A stretch of DNA of 64,000 nucleotides from Dongia rigui (GCF_034044635.1 NZ_JAXCLX010000004.1:1-64000), one strand, 5' to 3'. Positions 49,386 through 57,683 are shown, counted from the first letter of the stretch. The notes: generated by a model from the sequence alone, not told the origin. Numbers and translations are program-made.

Positions 49386-50813
49386 ATGGGTATCTTGCGC
49401 AAAGAGAAGATGCGGACCGTCAACAGCTCGACCGCCGGCGATCGGCATTTCGAGGTCTTCAACCCCTATACCAATGAAGTGATCGGCACCTGCCCGAAGG
49501 CGAGCCTCGATGATATCGCCGGCGCCTTCAGGACGGCGAAGAACTACAAGGCCAGCTTGAGCCGCGCCGAACGCAGCCAGATCCTGCGCAAGACCGCCGA
49601 CATCCTGGTCAGTCGCCGTCAGGAGATCGCCGAGCTGATCACGGCTGAGTCAGGCCTGTGCCTCAAGGATTCCACCTACGAAGTGGGCCGCGCCTATGAC
49701 GTGTTTCATCTGGCCTCCAGCATCGTGCTGAAGGACGATGGCGAGATCTTCTCCTGCGATATCACGCCCCATGGCAAGAAGCGCCGCATCTACACCCAGC
49801 GCGATCCGCTGTTGAACGCGATCTCGGCCATCACGCCGTTCAACCATCCGCTCAACCAGGTGGCGCATAAGGTGGCGCCGTCGATCGCCACCAACAACCG
49901 CATGGTGCTGAAGCCCAGCGAAAAGACGCCGCTCACCGCTTTGGTGCTGGCCGACGTGCTCTACGAAGCCGGCCTGCCCAGGGAAATGTTCCAGGTCGTC
50001 ACCGGCGATCCGCGCGAGATTGCGGACGCACTGCTGACCGACCCCAATATCGATCTCATCACCTTCACCGGCGGCGTCTCGGTCGGCAAATACATTTCGG
50101 CTCATATGGGTTATCGCCGCGCCGTGCTGGAACTCGGCGGGAACGATCCGCTCATTGTCATGGAAGATGCCGATATCGAGGAAGCGGCGACCTTGGCCGT
50201 GGCCGGTTCCTATAAGAATTCCGGCCAGCGTTGCACGGCGGTGAAGCGCATGATCGTGGTCGAAAGTGTCGCTGATAAATTCGTCGAGTTGCTGCTCGAG
50301 AAAACCAAGAAGATCAAATACGGCGACCCGATGGATCCGGAAATGGATATGGGCACCGTCATCGACGAAGCCTTGGCCAAGTATTGCGAGGACAAGGTCA
50401 ACGATGCCGTCGCCCACGGCGCCAAGCTGCTCTATGGCAATATCCGCAAGGGCGCGCTCTATTCGCCGACCGTGGTCGATCACGTGCCGTTCGATTGCGA
50501 TTTGGTGCGCATCGAGACCTTCGGCCCGGTATCGCCGGTCATCCGCGTCAAGAACATCGACGAGGCGATCCGCGTCTCCAATTCGACGGCCTACGGCCTT
50601 TCGTCCGGTGTCTGCACCAACCGGCTCGACTACGTCACGCGATTTGTGAAGGAGCTCGAGGTCGGCACGGTCAATGTGCGCGAAGTGCCGGGTTACCGTA
50701 TCGAAATGTCGCCCTTTGGCGGCATCAAGGATTCCGGCCTCGGCTACAAGGAAGGCGTCATCGAAGCGATGAAGTGCTTCACGAACGTGAAGACCTACTC
50801 CTTGCCGTGGTAA
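49386..50813 (+). CDS. phnY: Phosphonoacetaldehyde dehydrogenase
   Basis: A 475-residue aldehyde dehydrogenase. It has NAISAITPFNHPLNQVAHKV, the general-base region AVLELGGNDPLIVMEDAD, and the catalytic Cys283 in NSGQRCTAVKRMIV. The family is the PhnY dehydrogenase that oxidises phosphonoacetaldehyde to phosphonoacetate with NAD. Position directly after phnW and phnA confirms the role. GAGGA overlapping the phnA stop supports ATG 49386; ATG 49410 is an alternative. The end overlaps the convergent LysR gene by 35 bases. Note that the unrelated AEP dioxygenase is also called PhnY in the literature. Confidence 0.94.
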   Translation: MGILRKEKMRTVNSSTAGDRHFEVFNPYTNEVIGTCPKASLDDIAGAFRTAKNYKASLSRAERSQILRKTADILVSRRQEIAELITAESGLCLKDSTYEVGRAYDVFHLASSIVLKDDGEIFSCDITPHGKKRRIYTQRDPLLNAISAITPFNHPLNQVAHKVAPSIATNNRMVLKPSEKTPLTALVLADVLYEAGLPREMFQVVTGDPREIADALLTDPNIDLITFTGGVSVGKYISAHMGYRRAVLELGGNDPLIVMEDADIEEAATLAVAGSYKNSGQRCTAVKRMIVVESVADKFVELLLEKTKKIKYGDPMDPEMDMGTVIDEALAKYCEDKVNDAVAHGAKLLYGNIRKGALYSPTVVDHVPFDCDLVRIETFGPVSPVIRVKNIDEAIRVSNSTAYGLSSGVCTNRLDYVTRFVKELEVGTVNVREVPGYRIEMSPFGGIKDSGLGYKEGVIEAMKCFTNVKTYSLPW

Positions 50814-51696
50814 GGCCCCCTTGCGCAAGGAGCCAGGCCTTGAAGGCCAGCACCTTGCGCGGTTCGCCGTTGCGGCGCCGGTGAACGACCCAGTAGCCGG
50901 CGCTGGTCTTGAGTTTACGCGGGAAGGGCGCCACCAGGCGCCCTTCCTTCAACTCTCGCTGGATCAGCGGTGATCGTCCCAGGGCGACGCCACGGCCATC
51001 GAGGGCCAGTTGAATCGCCATCACCGATTGATCGACGGCAATGCGATGCCTCATCCAGTCGAACGATACCTTTGCGCTTCGCAGCCAATCGGACCAGCCT
51101 TGCGGATATCCCGGAACATCGATCAAGTCGAACTTCGCCAGGTCCTTCGCTGCCTTCAGGCCGGGCTTGCGTTTGAGCAGATCGGGGTGGCAGACCGGAA
51201 AGATGCTCTCTTCCGCCAGCAGCGCGGCCTCAAGATCGGGCCAGTCTCCGGTGCCGTAGCGGATCTCGATATCGGCTGCCGACCGGTCGCTCTCGATCGG
51301 CTCGGCGGTTGCCGATATCTGGACGGTGATGCCGGGATGGCGGGTGCGGAAGTCGTCGAGGCGCGCCATCAGCCATTGGCTGCCGAAGGACGTCGTGACC
51401 TTCACGGTGAGAGACTGCGGGCGTCGCGCGGGGAGGGAATCATCGACCGCCTCATGCAGCAGATTAAGTGCGTTGCTGAGCTTAGGCGCCATCAAGGCGC
51501 CGGTGGCCGTCAAGGTCAGGCGCCGGTTGGCGCGCCGGAACAACGGCCGCCCCAGATAGGCCTCCAGCGAGGTGATCTGCTGGCTGACAGCCGAGGCGCT
51601 GATGTTCAGTTCGGCCCCAGCCTTGGTCATGCTCAAATGCCGCGCCGTCGCTTCGAAGGCGCGCAGCCAGGGAAAGGGCGGCGGAGCAGGGCGCAT
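50779..51696 (-). CDS. LysR-type regulator (GcvA-like) of the tmpAB pair
   Basis: A 305-residue LysR regulator. It begins MRPAPPPFPWLRAFEATARH, with HLSMTKAGAELNISASAVSQ typical of the GcvA/AmpR branch. The effector domain includes TVKVTTSFGSQWLMARLDDF and DGRGVALGRSPLI. It is divergent from the tmpA-like gene and convergent with phnY. A GTG at 51717 would extend it by seven residues, but that codon lies inside a perfect palindrome, and the shorter start gives the normal N-terminus. A role in controlling tmpAB is inferred from divergence and the palindromes between them. Confidence 0.87.
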   Translation of the reverse strand: MRPAPPPFPWLRAFEATARHLSMTKAGAELNISASAVSQQITSLEAYLGRPLFRRANRRLTLTATGALMAPKLSNALNLLHEAVDDSLPARRPQSLTVKVTTSFGSQWLMARLDDFRTRHPGITVQISATAEPIESDRSAADIEIRYGTGDWPDLEAALLAEESIFPVCHPDLLKRKPGLKAAKDLAKFDLIDVPGYPQGWSDWLRSAKVSFDWMRHRIAVDQSVMAIQLALDGRGVALGRSPLIQRELKEGRLVAPFPRKLKTSAGYWVVHRRRNGEPRKVLAFKAWLLAQGGLTTARSRSSRS

Positions 51697-51706
51697 GATG
51701 CCATCT

Positions 51707-51721
51707 TTAAGTGCCACTTAA
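51707..51721. promoter_or_regulatory. Perfect palindrome, candidate operator 1
   Basis: TTAAGTG-C-CACTTAA is a perfect 15-base dyad just upstream of the LysR ATG at 51696. Together with the dyad at 51724-51743 it fills the proximal part of the divergent promoter region. It probably binds the LysR regulator or another dimeric protein; no experimental match is known to me. Confidence 0.6.
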
Positions 51722-51723
51722 CG

Positions 51724-51743
51724 ATGAGCCAGGCTAGGCTCAT
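51724..51743. promoter_or_regulatory. Perfect inverted repeat, candidate operator 2
   Basis: ATGAGCC-AGGCTA-GGCTCAT has perfect 7-bp arms with a 6-base spacer. It lies 58 bases upstream of the tmpA-like start, a position suited to activation by a LysR protein. Confidence 0.6.
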
Positions 51744-51801
51744 TTGTGGCAGGGTTCAACCTCGTTCATGATATCGGCATTGCACATATTTTGAGGCAGC
51801 C

Positions 51802-52944
51802 ATGATCGCCAACTTCACCAGCACGGGTTATTCCATCGCCATCACCTGGGCCGACAAGGTGGCCGCGGTATTTCCGGCCATCTGGTTGCGCGACAATTGC
51901 CGCTGCGCCGCTTGCCGGCATCCTGGCAACGGCCAGCGCCTCTACGAGATCACCGACCTGCCGGAAGATGTGCGGATCGCGGAAGCCGTGCAACTGGGGG
52001 ACGGCGCCATCCGCATCACCTTTGCACCGGAGAACCATGTCAGCACCTTCTCCGAAAGCTGGCTCGCCGAGCACAACCTGGCGGCAAATGCACGCAAGGC
52101 CCGCAAGCCGCAACGCAGCTTGTGGAACGGCAGCATCGGCAACGCCATGCCGGTCGGCGATTGGCGCCAGATGGTGGCGGACCCGGCCGCGGAGCTTGCG
52201 TTTCTTGATGCCTATCATGCCCACGGCTTCGGGTTGATCAAGCATTCACCGACCCAGTCGGAAACGGTTCTGGCCATCGGCAACCGTCTGGGCTTCGTGC
52301 GCGTCACCAATTACGGCGCCTATTTTGATGTGATGTCGGTGCCCAACCCGACCAATCTGGCCTACACGCCGATCGGTCTGGGTGTTCACTCTGATAATCC
52401 CTATCGCGACCCAACGCCGGGCGTGCAGCTGCTGCATTGCCTGCTGTCGGATGCGCCGGGCGGTGACACCTTGCTGGTCGACGGCTTCCGCGCCGCCTCG
52501 CTACTGCGCGCCGAAGATCCTGCGGCCTTCGATCTGCTGACCCGCATTCCGGTCAATTTCAAATTCCGCTCGAACGATGCCGAGCTGGTGGCGCGCCAGA
52601 CCATGATCTCGGTCGACGAGGATGGCGACATCGTCGGCGTGCATTTCAACAACCGGTCGCTGGATTGGCTCGATGCGCCGGCCGAGGTCATCGAGCCCTG
52701 GTTTGCGGCCTACCGGAAATATGCCGAGGTCCTGCACCGCCCCGAGGGCGAGCTGATCTTCCGCCTGGAACCCGGCGATTGCGTTGTCATGCAGAATGAC
52801 CGGGCGCTCCATGGGCGGACTGCCTTCGATCCGTCACGCGGTCGTCGTCATTTGCAGGGATGCTACGTGGACAAAGACGGGCTGGAAAGCCGAGCGCGGG
52901 TCTTGCGCCGCAATCTTGCTGAAAAGAAGGGAGCGGCAGCATGA
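51802..52944 (+). CDS. tmpA: Fe(II)/2-oxoglutarate dioxygenase, TmpA-like (gamma-butyrobetaine hydroxylase family)
   Basis: A 380-residue enzyme. The N-terminal DUF971-like domain has a cysteine cluster in WLRDNCRCAACRHPGNGQRL, the zinc site of gamma-butyrobetaine hydroxylases. The catalytic jelly-roll has the iron ligands His196 and Asp198 in GVHSDNPYRDPTPG and His337 in NDRALHGRTAF. TmpA hydroxylates 2-(trimethylamino)ethylphosphonate; this call rests on the coupled PhnZ/TmpB-like gene and the phosphonate context. A role in carnitine synthesis is the alternative but fits the neighbours less well. The stop overlaps the next start (ATGA). Confidence 0.8.
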   Translation: MIANFTSTGYSIAITWADKVAAVFPAIWLRDNCRCAACRHPGNGQRLYEITDLPEDVRIAEAVQLGDGAIRITFAPENHVSTFSESWLAEHNLAANARKARKPQRSLWNGSIGNAMPVGDWRQMVADPAAELAFLDAYHAHGFGLIKHSPTQSETVLAIGNRLGFVRVTNYGAYFDVMSVPNPTNLAYTPIGLGVHSDNPYRDPTPGVQLLHCLLSDAPGGDTLLVDGFRAASLLRAEDPAAFDLLTRIPVNFKFRSNDAELVARQTMISVDEDGDIVGVHFNNRSLDWLDAPAEVIEPWFAAYRKYAEVLHRPEGELIFRLEPGDCVVMQNDRALHGRTAFDPSRGRRHLQGCYVDKDGLESRARVLRRNLAEKKGAAA

Positions 52945-53483
52945 ACCCCATCCGCGCCATCCAGGCGGCGTTCGACAAGCGCGGACAGGACAGCTATGGC
53001 GAAGGCGTCAACCAGCTCGACCATGCGCTGCAATGCGGCTATTGCGCTGAGCGCGACGGTGCCACACCGGCGCTGATCGTGGCGACTTTGCTCCACGACA
53101 TCGGCCACCTGCTGCACGATTTGCCCGACGACATCGCCGACCAGGGCATCGACACACAGCATGAGAGCCTTGGCTCTGCCTGGCTGTCGCAGCATTTCGG
53201 CCCGGAGGTATCGGAGCCGGTGCGGCTCCATGTTCCGGCCAAGCGCTACCTCGCGACGGTGGAGAAGGGCTATTACGATCTGCTGTCCGAGGCCTCGATC
53301 CTGTCGCTCAAGCTGCAGGGCGGCCTGATGTCGGAAACCGAAGTGAAGGCGTTCGAAAAGGAACCCTATTACCGCGATGGCATCCAGCTCCGCCGTTGGG
53401 ACGATGAGGGCAAGATTGCCGGCTGGGAGGTACCCGATCTCGGGCATTTCCAGAAGTACATCGAAGCCTGCGTGGCGCGGTAA
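52941..53483 (+). CDS. tmpB: HD-domain mixed-valence diiron oxygenase, TmpB/PhnZ-like
   Basis: A 180-residue HD-domain protein. Metal ligands fall at His28, His52-Asp53, His74, His97 and Asp154, with His56 next to the site; this spacing agrees with what I recall for PhnZ. The substrate-gating segment DSYGEGVNQLDHALQC near the N-terminus and SLKLQGGLMS are family hallmarks. PhnZ and TmpB cleave the C-P bond of 1-hydroxy-2-aminoethylphosphonates oxidatively, giving glycine or glycine betaine and phosphate. Coupling to the dioxygenase gene by a four-base overlap supports a two-step pathway. Which of the two substrates is used cannot be told by eye. Confidence 0.85.
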   Translation: MNPIRAIQAAFDKRGQDSYGEGVNQLDHALQCGYCAERDGATPALIVATLLHDIGHLLHDLPDDIADQGIDTQHESLGSAWLSQHFGPEVSEPVRLHVPAKRYLATVEKGYYDLLSEASILSLKLQGGLMSETEVKAFEKEPYYRDGIQLRRWDDEGKIAGWEVPDLGHFQKYIEACVAR

Positions 53484-53507
53484 CGCGTCCGATCTCGGTT
53501 TTATAGC

Positions 53508-53610
53508 TGTCATGCCCGCGAACGCGGGCATCCATGGATCGGTTCGCTTGATGAATGGATTCCCCCGCCGGCGCATGTCGGCATTCGCCGATTGGCGTGG
53601 GGGACGACAG
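53508..53610. repeat. Palindromic intergenic repeat, copy C
   Basis: The left half carries the 8-bp hairpin ATGCCCGC-GAAC-GCGGGCAT (53512-53531) followed by CCATGGATC. The right half pairs imperfectly ATTCCCCCGCC (53559-53569) with GGCGTGGGGGACGAC (53594-53608). It fills the gap between two convergent genes, tmpB and the Zur-type gene, and belongs to the same repeat class as copies A and B. Confidence 0.8.
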
Positions 53611-53617
53611 CAGAGGC

Positions 53618-54109
53618 TCAGGCCGCGACCTTCCCGCAAGTCGGGCACAGCCCCTGCAATTCGATCGTGAGGCGGCTGACCGAGAACCCGGCGGCGGCCG
53701 CACTCTTTTTGACCGCACTTGAAATGCCGGAATCCTGGATTTCGACGGCCGAGCCACATTTGGTGCAGATCAGGAACTGGCTGACATGCCGGTTTTCCGG
53801 GTGGTCGCAGCCGATGAAGGCATTGAGGCTTTCCAGCTTGTGGATCAGTCCCTGTTCCATCAGGAAATCGAGGGCGCGATAGACCGTGGGCGGCGCCGCC
53901 CCGCGATCGCCTTCGCGCAGGTGATCGAGGATCGCATAGGCGCCGACCGGCTGGTGGCTGTTCCAGATTAGTTCGAGCACCTTGCGGCGCAATGGCGTCA
54001 GGCGCGCGCCACGTTCCTCGCACAGGCTTTCCGCCCGCGACAGCGCCTCGCTCTGGCAGTGGGCATGGTCGTGTGGCGCGGTGGCTCGGCTGGCGGATTT
54101 GTCCATCAT
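53618..54109 (-). CDS. zur: Fur-family zinc uptake regulator (Zur-like)
   Basis: A 163-residue Fur-family protein. Its His/Cys-rich start HDHAHCQSEALSRAESLC and the CxxC pairs ICTKC and CPTC (structural zinc site) are typical of Zur. The DNA-binding helix region is RLTPLRRKVLELIWNSHQPV, followed by PPTVYRALDFLMEQGLIHKL. Zur represses zinc transporters when zinc is sufficient; no zinc transporter gene is adjacent here. Peroxide- or iron-sensing relatives are less likely because of the N-terminal motif. It is divergent from the siroheme operon. Confidence 0.88.
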   Translation of the reverse strand: MMDKSASRATAPHDHAHCQSEALSRAESLCEERGARLTPLRRKVLELIWNSHQPVGAYAILDHLREGDRGAAPPTVYRALDFLMEQGLIHKLESLNAFIGCDHPENRHVSQFLICTKCGSAVEIQDSGISSAVKKSAAAAGFSVSRLTIELQGLCPTCGKVAA

Positions 54110-54222
54110 TTCAAGGTCCGTGGCATCGATTCCGGTGCATTATAGCGAGTCCGTCGCAACCGGTCCTGCTGTTAAATTATCTCACGCCAGTGTGAATAAT
54201 AATTCCACAGTGTAGAAATGCG

Positions 54223-54250
54223 TTGACGCCTTAACAGTCCGGTATATATC
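54223..54250 (+). promoter_or_regulatory. Candidate promoter of the siroheme/sulfite operon
   Basis: TTGACG (54223-54228) and TATATC (54245-54250) are separated by 16 bases in an AT-rich stretch, 66 bases before the first gene of the operon. The region between zur and this operon is unusually AT-rich for the window. No repressor site was recognised. Confidence 0.5.
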
Positions 54251-54315
54251 CAGAACTTAATGGCGCAGGGGTAGCTCTGCAGATATCCCACTTCACTTGT
54301 GTGAATAGGCTGATT

Positions 54316-55149
54316 ATGCGTTCGTTTCCGTTGTTCATGCGTCTCCAAGGGCGACCGGTGCTGCTGGTCGGGCAGGGCGATATGGCTGCGGCGAAGGCGC
54401 GCTTGTTGACCGCCGCCGGTGCTTCGGTCATTGAGCGCACAGCCGTTGAATTCAAATCAAGCGACGTTGCCGGCATGGCGCTGGTGGTCAGTGCTATCGG
54501 CGACGATGCGCGTGATGCCGAAGTCTCGGCCGCTGCTCGCGACGCCCACGTGCCGGTCAACGTCGTCGATCGGCCGGAGCTTTCCGACTTTACGATGCCC
54601 GCCATCGTCGATCGCGGCGAGATTGTGGTGGCGATCTCGACCCATGGCGGCTCGCCGGTCCTGGCACAGCGCGTCCGGTCGGCCGTTGAGGCGGCACTGC
54701 CGCATGGTATCGAGCGCCTGGTGAGCTTTGCGCGCCGTTTCCGCAGCGCGGTTCATGCCCGCATCGACGACCACGACCGCCGCCGCCATTTCTGGGCCGG
54801 TTTCTTCGACGGCCCCATCGCCAAGGCATTGCTGGCTGGCCGCGAACGTGACGCGGCACGCGAGGTGATCCGCGCCATCAATGGCGATTTGGCACCCGAA
54901 CATGGCGCCGTCGTCGAATTGCTGGTCGATGCGCAAGATGCCGACCAGATCACGCTCGGCGATCTGCGTGCGCTGCAACAGGCCGATGTCGTCTTGTTCG
55001 ATGCCGATATTGCCCCGGAAATCGTTGACCTTGCGCGGCGCGACGCTGTGCGCGCGGTGTGGCAGGGTCAGGAAATCGTTGCTGGCCAACGTGTCGTGCG
55101 CCTGAAGGCGCGGACGCGAGCGAGCCACGGCCAATTCAAGGTGATGTGA
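54316..55149 (+). CDS. cysG: Siroheme synthase N-terminal enzyme (precorrin-2 dehydrogenase/ferrochelatase) with a methyltransferase remnant
   Basis: 277 residues. Residues 1-200 match the precorrin-2 dehydrogenase/sirohydrochlorin ferrochelatase domain: FPLFMRLQGRPVLLVGQGDM, NVVDRPELSDFTMPAIVDRG, and ISTHGGSPVLAQRVRSAVE. The last 75 residues resemble the start of the uroporphyrinogen methyltransferase domain (DADQITLGDLRALQQADVVL, then EIVDLARRDAVRA) and a trace of its RVVRLK strand. The GxGPGD SAM loop and the rest of the domain are missing, so methylation must come from another enzyme. ATG 54316 was preferred to GTG 54301 on homology. It starts the sulfite operon. Confidence 0.87.
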   Translation: MRSFPLFMRLQGRPVLLVGQGDMAAAKARLLTAAGASVIERTAVEFKSSDVAGMALVVSAIGDDARDAEVSAAARDAHVPVNVVDRPELSDFTMPAIVDRGEIVVAISTHGGSPVLAQRVRSAVEAALPHGIERLVSFARRFRSAVHARIDDHDRRRHFWAGFFDGPIAKALLAGRERDAAREVIRAINGDLAPEHGAVVELLVDAQDADQITLGDLRALQQADVVLFDADIAPEIVDLARRDAVRAVWQGQEIVAGQRVVRLKARTRASHGQFKVM

Positions 55150-55454
55150 TGAACCAGATGGTAACGGCGCAGTGGTTGCTGGGGGGTGAGTCCATCTATT
55201 GGACTGCCGCAGGCAACTGGTCTGAATCCTTCGCCGACGGCGCGGTTTTCGCGCAGCAGGCCGATGCCGACGCGGCCCTCGCGGCGGCACAGGAATTCGT
55301 GAAGCAGCGCGTTGTCGTCGGCCCCTATCTCATCGACGTCGAGGTCGATGCCGCAGGCCCGAAGCCGACATCGGCGCGTGAGCGCATTCGCGCCGCGCAC
55401 AACGCGACATTTGATATTGATCACGGGTCGTGGACGGCCCGTATTTCCGACTGA
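55149..55454 (+). CDS. DUF2849 protein of the sulfite reductase operon
   Basis: A 101-residue protein of the DUF2849 family (MNQMVTAQWLLGGESIYWTA, then WSESFADGAVFAQQADADAA). Its function is not established, but the gene is almost always found between cysG and the sulfite reductase gene in alphaproteobacteria. Its start overlaps the preceding stop by one base (TGATG), and the next gene begins eight bases later, so it is a member of the operon. Confidence 0.88.
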   Translation: MNQMVTAQWLLGGESIYWTAAGNWSESFADGAVFAQQADADAALAAAQEFVKQRVVVGPYLIDVEVDAAGPKPTSARERIRAAHNATFDIDHGSWTARISD

Positions 55455-55461
55455 GGCAGCG

Positions 55462-57144
55462 ATGTACCGCTACGACCAATTCGACGCCACCTTCGTGCGC
55501 GAGCGGACCGAACAGTTTCGCGGCCAGGTGGTGCGCCGTCTTGCCGGTGAATTGACGGAGGAAGAGTTCCGTCCCTTGCGCCTCAAGAACGGCCTCTATC
55601 TGCAGCTGCACGCCTATATGCTGCGCGTCGCCATTCCCTATGGCGAACTCAATTCCAAGCAGATGCGCAAGCTGGCTTTTATCGCGCGGCGTTATGACAA
55701 GGGCTATGGCCATTTCACGACGCGCCAGAACATCCAGTACAACTGGCCGCGCCTCGATGACGTGCCCGACATCCTGAAGCATCTGGCTGAGGTCGAGATG
55801 CACGCCATCCAGACCAGCGGCAATTGCATCCGCAACGTGACCGCCGATCATCTGGCTGGTGTCGCTGCGGACGAGATCGAGGACCCCCGCGTCTGGGGCG
55901 AGATCATCCGCCAATGGTCGACGCTGCACCCGGAATTCAGCTACCTGCCGCGCAAGTTCAAGATCGCAATCATCGCCGCCGATCAGGACCGCGCCGCCAT
56001 GCGGACGCATGACATCGGGCTGAAGATCGTCCGCAATGACGCGGGCGAGGTTGGCTTTGCCTTCTATACCGGCGGTGGCCAGGGTCGCACGCCGATCATC
56101 GGCCCGCTGGTCAAAGCCTTCGTGAAGAAGGAAGACCTGCTCTCCTATCTCGACGCCACCTTGCGCGTCTACAACATGCATGGCCGTCGCGACAACATCT
56201 ACAAGGCACGCATCAAGATCCTGGTGCAGGCATTGGGCCCAGAGGAATTCGGCCGCCAGGTCGAAGAAGAATGGCTGCGCATCAAGGATACGGTGCTGAA
56301 GCTTCCCGAGGCCGAAGTGGCGCGCATCCGTGCTTATTTTGCCGATCCCGATTACGAGAAGCTGCCGGCCTTCTGGCCGGAATTCGAGACGCAGAAGAAG
56401 AACGATGCCGAGTTCGGCCGTTGGATCCGCGCCAATATCGATCCACATAAGGTCGATGGCTATTCTGCGGTCACCATTTCCTTGAAGCCGGTGGGCATGG
56501 CGCCGGGCGACATCACAGCCGACCAGATGGACGTGGTCGCCGATCTTGCCGACGAATACAGCTTTGGTGAAGTGCGGGCCACGCATCGCCAGAACCTGCT
56601 GCTGCCGCATGTCCGCAAGCAGGACCTCTACCATCTCTGGCAGCGCCTCAAGGCAGTTAAGCTGGCCGAACCGAATATCGGGCTTGTCACCGACATGATT
56701 GCCTGCCCGGGCCTCGATTATTGCAACCTCGCCAACGCCCGCTCGGTCCCGGTGGCGCAGCGCATTTCCCGCCGCTTCAGCGACCCGAAGCGTCTGGCCG
56801 ATATCGGCGAGCTGCGCCTCAACATCTCCGGCTGCATCAACGCCTGCGGTCACCACCATGTCGGTCATATCGGCATTCTGGGCGTCGACAAGAAGGGCGA
56901 GGAGTTCTACCAGGTCACGTTGGGGGGCTCGTCGGCTGAAGACATTTCGATCGGCAGGATCTTGGGTCCCGCATTCTCGTATGACGAGATTCCCGACGCG
57001 ATCGAAACCGTGATCGATATCTATCTCGATTTGCGCAGCGATGCGTCCGAACGTTTCATCGACACCTATCGCCGTGTCGGTATCGAACCCTTCAAGGAGA
57101 AGGTCTATGGTCGTCTTAAAGAACGGCGTTCCGCAGCCGAATGA
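55462..57144 (+). CDS. cysI: Sulfite reductase (hemoprotein), nitrite/sulfite reductase family
   Basis: A 560-residue siroheme enzyme. It begins MYRYDQFDATFVRERTEQFR and has the two ferredoxin-like and two siroheme domains. The 4Fe-4S/siroheme ligands are Cys415 and Cys421 (ACPGLDYCNLA) and Cys458 and Cys462 (SGCINACGHH). In this operon type it reduces sulfite to sulfide for cysteine synthesis. An assimilatory nitrite reductase function is less likely because the neighbours are DUF2849 and DUF934 genes. An earlier start at 55312 would overlap the DUF2849 gene and lacks support. Confidence 0.92.
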   Translation: MYRYDQFDATFVRERTEQFRGQVVRRLAGELTEEEFRPLRLKNGLYLQLHAYMLRVAIPYGELNSKQMRKLAFIARRYDKGYGHFTTRQNIQYNWPRLDDVPDILKHLAEVEMHAIQTSGNCIRNVTADHLAGVAADEIEDPRVWGEIIRQWSTLHPEFSYLPRKFKIAIIAADQDRAAMRTHDIGLKIVRNDAGEVGFAFYTGGGQGRTPIIGPLVKAFVKKEDLLSYLDATLRVYNMHGRRDNIYKARIKILVQALGPEEFGRQVEEEWLRIKDTVLKLPEAEVARIRAYFADPDYEKLPAFWPEFETQKKNDAEFGRWIRANIDPHKVDGYSAVTISLKPVGMAPGDITADQMDVVADLADEYSFGEVRATHRQNLLLPHVRKQDLYHLWQRLKAVKLAEPNIGLVTDMIACPGLDYCNLANARSVPVAQRISRRFSDPKRLADIGELRLNISGCINACGHHHVGHIGILGVDKKGEEFYQVTLGGSSAEDISIGRILGPAFSYDEIPDAIETVIDIYLDLRSDASERFIDTYRRVGIEPFKEKVYGRLKERRSAAE

Positions 57145-57616
57145 GTGGGTGCGGGTGGCGGATGACGCCACCTTGCCGGACGGTGCCAAGGTCATCGTCT
57201 CGCTGGAGCGCTGGCAGGCCGAGCGTGACACATTGCGTCAGCGCAATGCCGCGGTCGGTATCTCACTGAAGAGCGACCAGTCGCCCTTGCTGATCAAGGA
57301 CGATCTCGATCACTTGTCGCTGGTGGCGCTGGAATTCCCGAAATTCACCGACGGCCGTGCTTTCTCTTACGCCCGCGTATTGCGGGATCGCCTCGGCTAT
57401 CGTGGTGAGATCCGCGCCTTCGGCCAGGTTTTGCGCGATCAGTATCTCTTCATGCTTCGCTGCGGCATCGACACGATCGAGCCGCCGGCCGAAAAGCGTG
57501 TCGAAGGTTACGCCGAGGCGTTGAAGGAGTTCTCTGTCTTCTACCAGCCGACCAACGATCAGCGCGAAACGGCGTTGCGGTTGCGGCACGGCCTGGCGAA
57601 ATCAGCCGCCGCCTGA
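57107..57616 (+). CDS. DUF934 protein of the sulfite reductase operon
   Basis: A 169-residue DUF934 protein. Typical segments are LDHLSLVALEFPKFTDGRAF, RVLRDRLGYRGEIRAFGQVL, and RDQYLFMLRCGIDTIE. It is a constant partner of this type of sulfite reductase and is thought to be an oxidoreductase-associated or electron-transfer accessory protein; its role is unproven. The start ATG 57107 lies inside cysI (38-base overlap) and is preceded by AAGGAGAAGG. In many relatives cysH (phosphoadenylylsulfate reductase) follows; here the operon stops. Confidence 0.9.
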   Translation: MVVLKNGVPQPNEWVRVADDATLPDGAKVIVSLERWQAERDTLRQRNAAVGISLKSDQSPLLIKDDLDHLSLVALEFPKFTDGRAFSYARVLRDRLGYRGEIRAFGQVLRDQYLFMLRCGIDTIEPPAEKRVEGYAEALKEFSVFYQPTNDQRETALRLRHGLAKSAAA

Positions 57617-57639
57617 ACTTCTATACGAACAAAAAGAAA

Positions 57640-57669
57640 GCCCGCGACCTTTCGGTGGCGGGCTTTTTT
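57640..57669. terminator. Terminator between the sulfite operon and ompW
   Basis: The stem 57640-57645/57658-57663, extended by 57647-57649/57654-57656 around a G-G mismatch, has a TTTC loop and is followed by TTTTTT. Upstream A runs (57631-57639) give a T-rich tail on the minus strand too, so it probably ends both convergent transcripts. Confidence 0.92.
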
Positions 57670-57683
57670 GTTAGGGCTACGAC

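Noticed and set aside
51697-51717. GTG start of the second LysR gene at 51717
   Set aside because: The codon is part of a perfect palindrome that looks like an operator; ATG 51696 gives the normal family N-terminus.
55330-57231. Minus-strand frame of 633 codons opposite cysI
   Set aside because: Antisense shadow; the plus strand has the complete siroheme-enzyme motifs.
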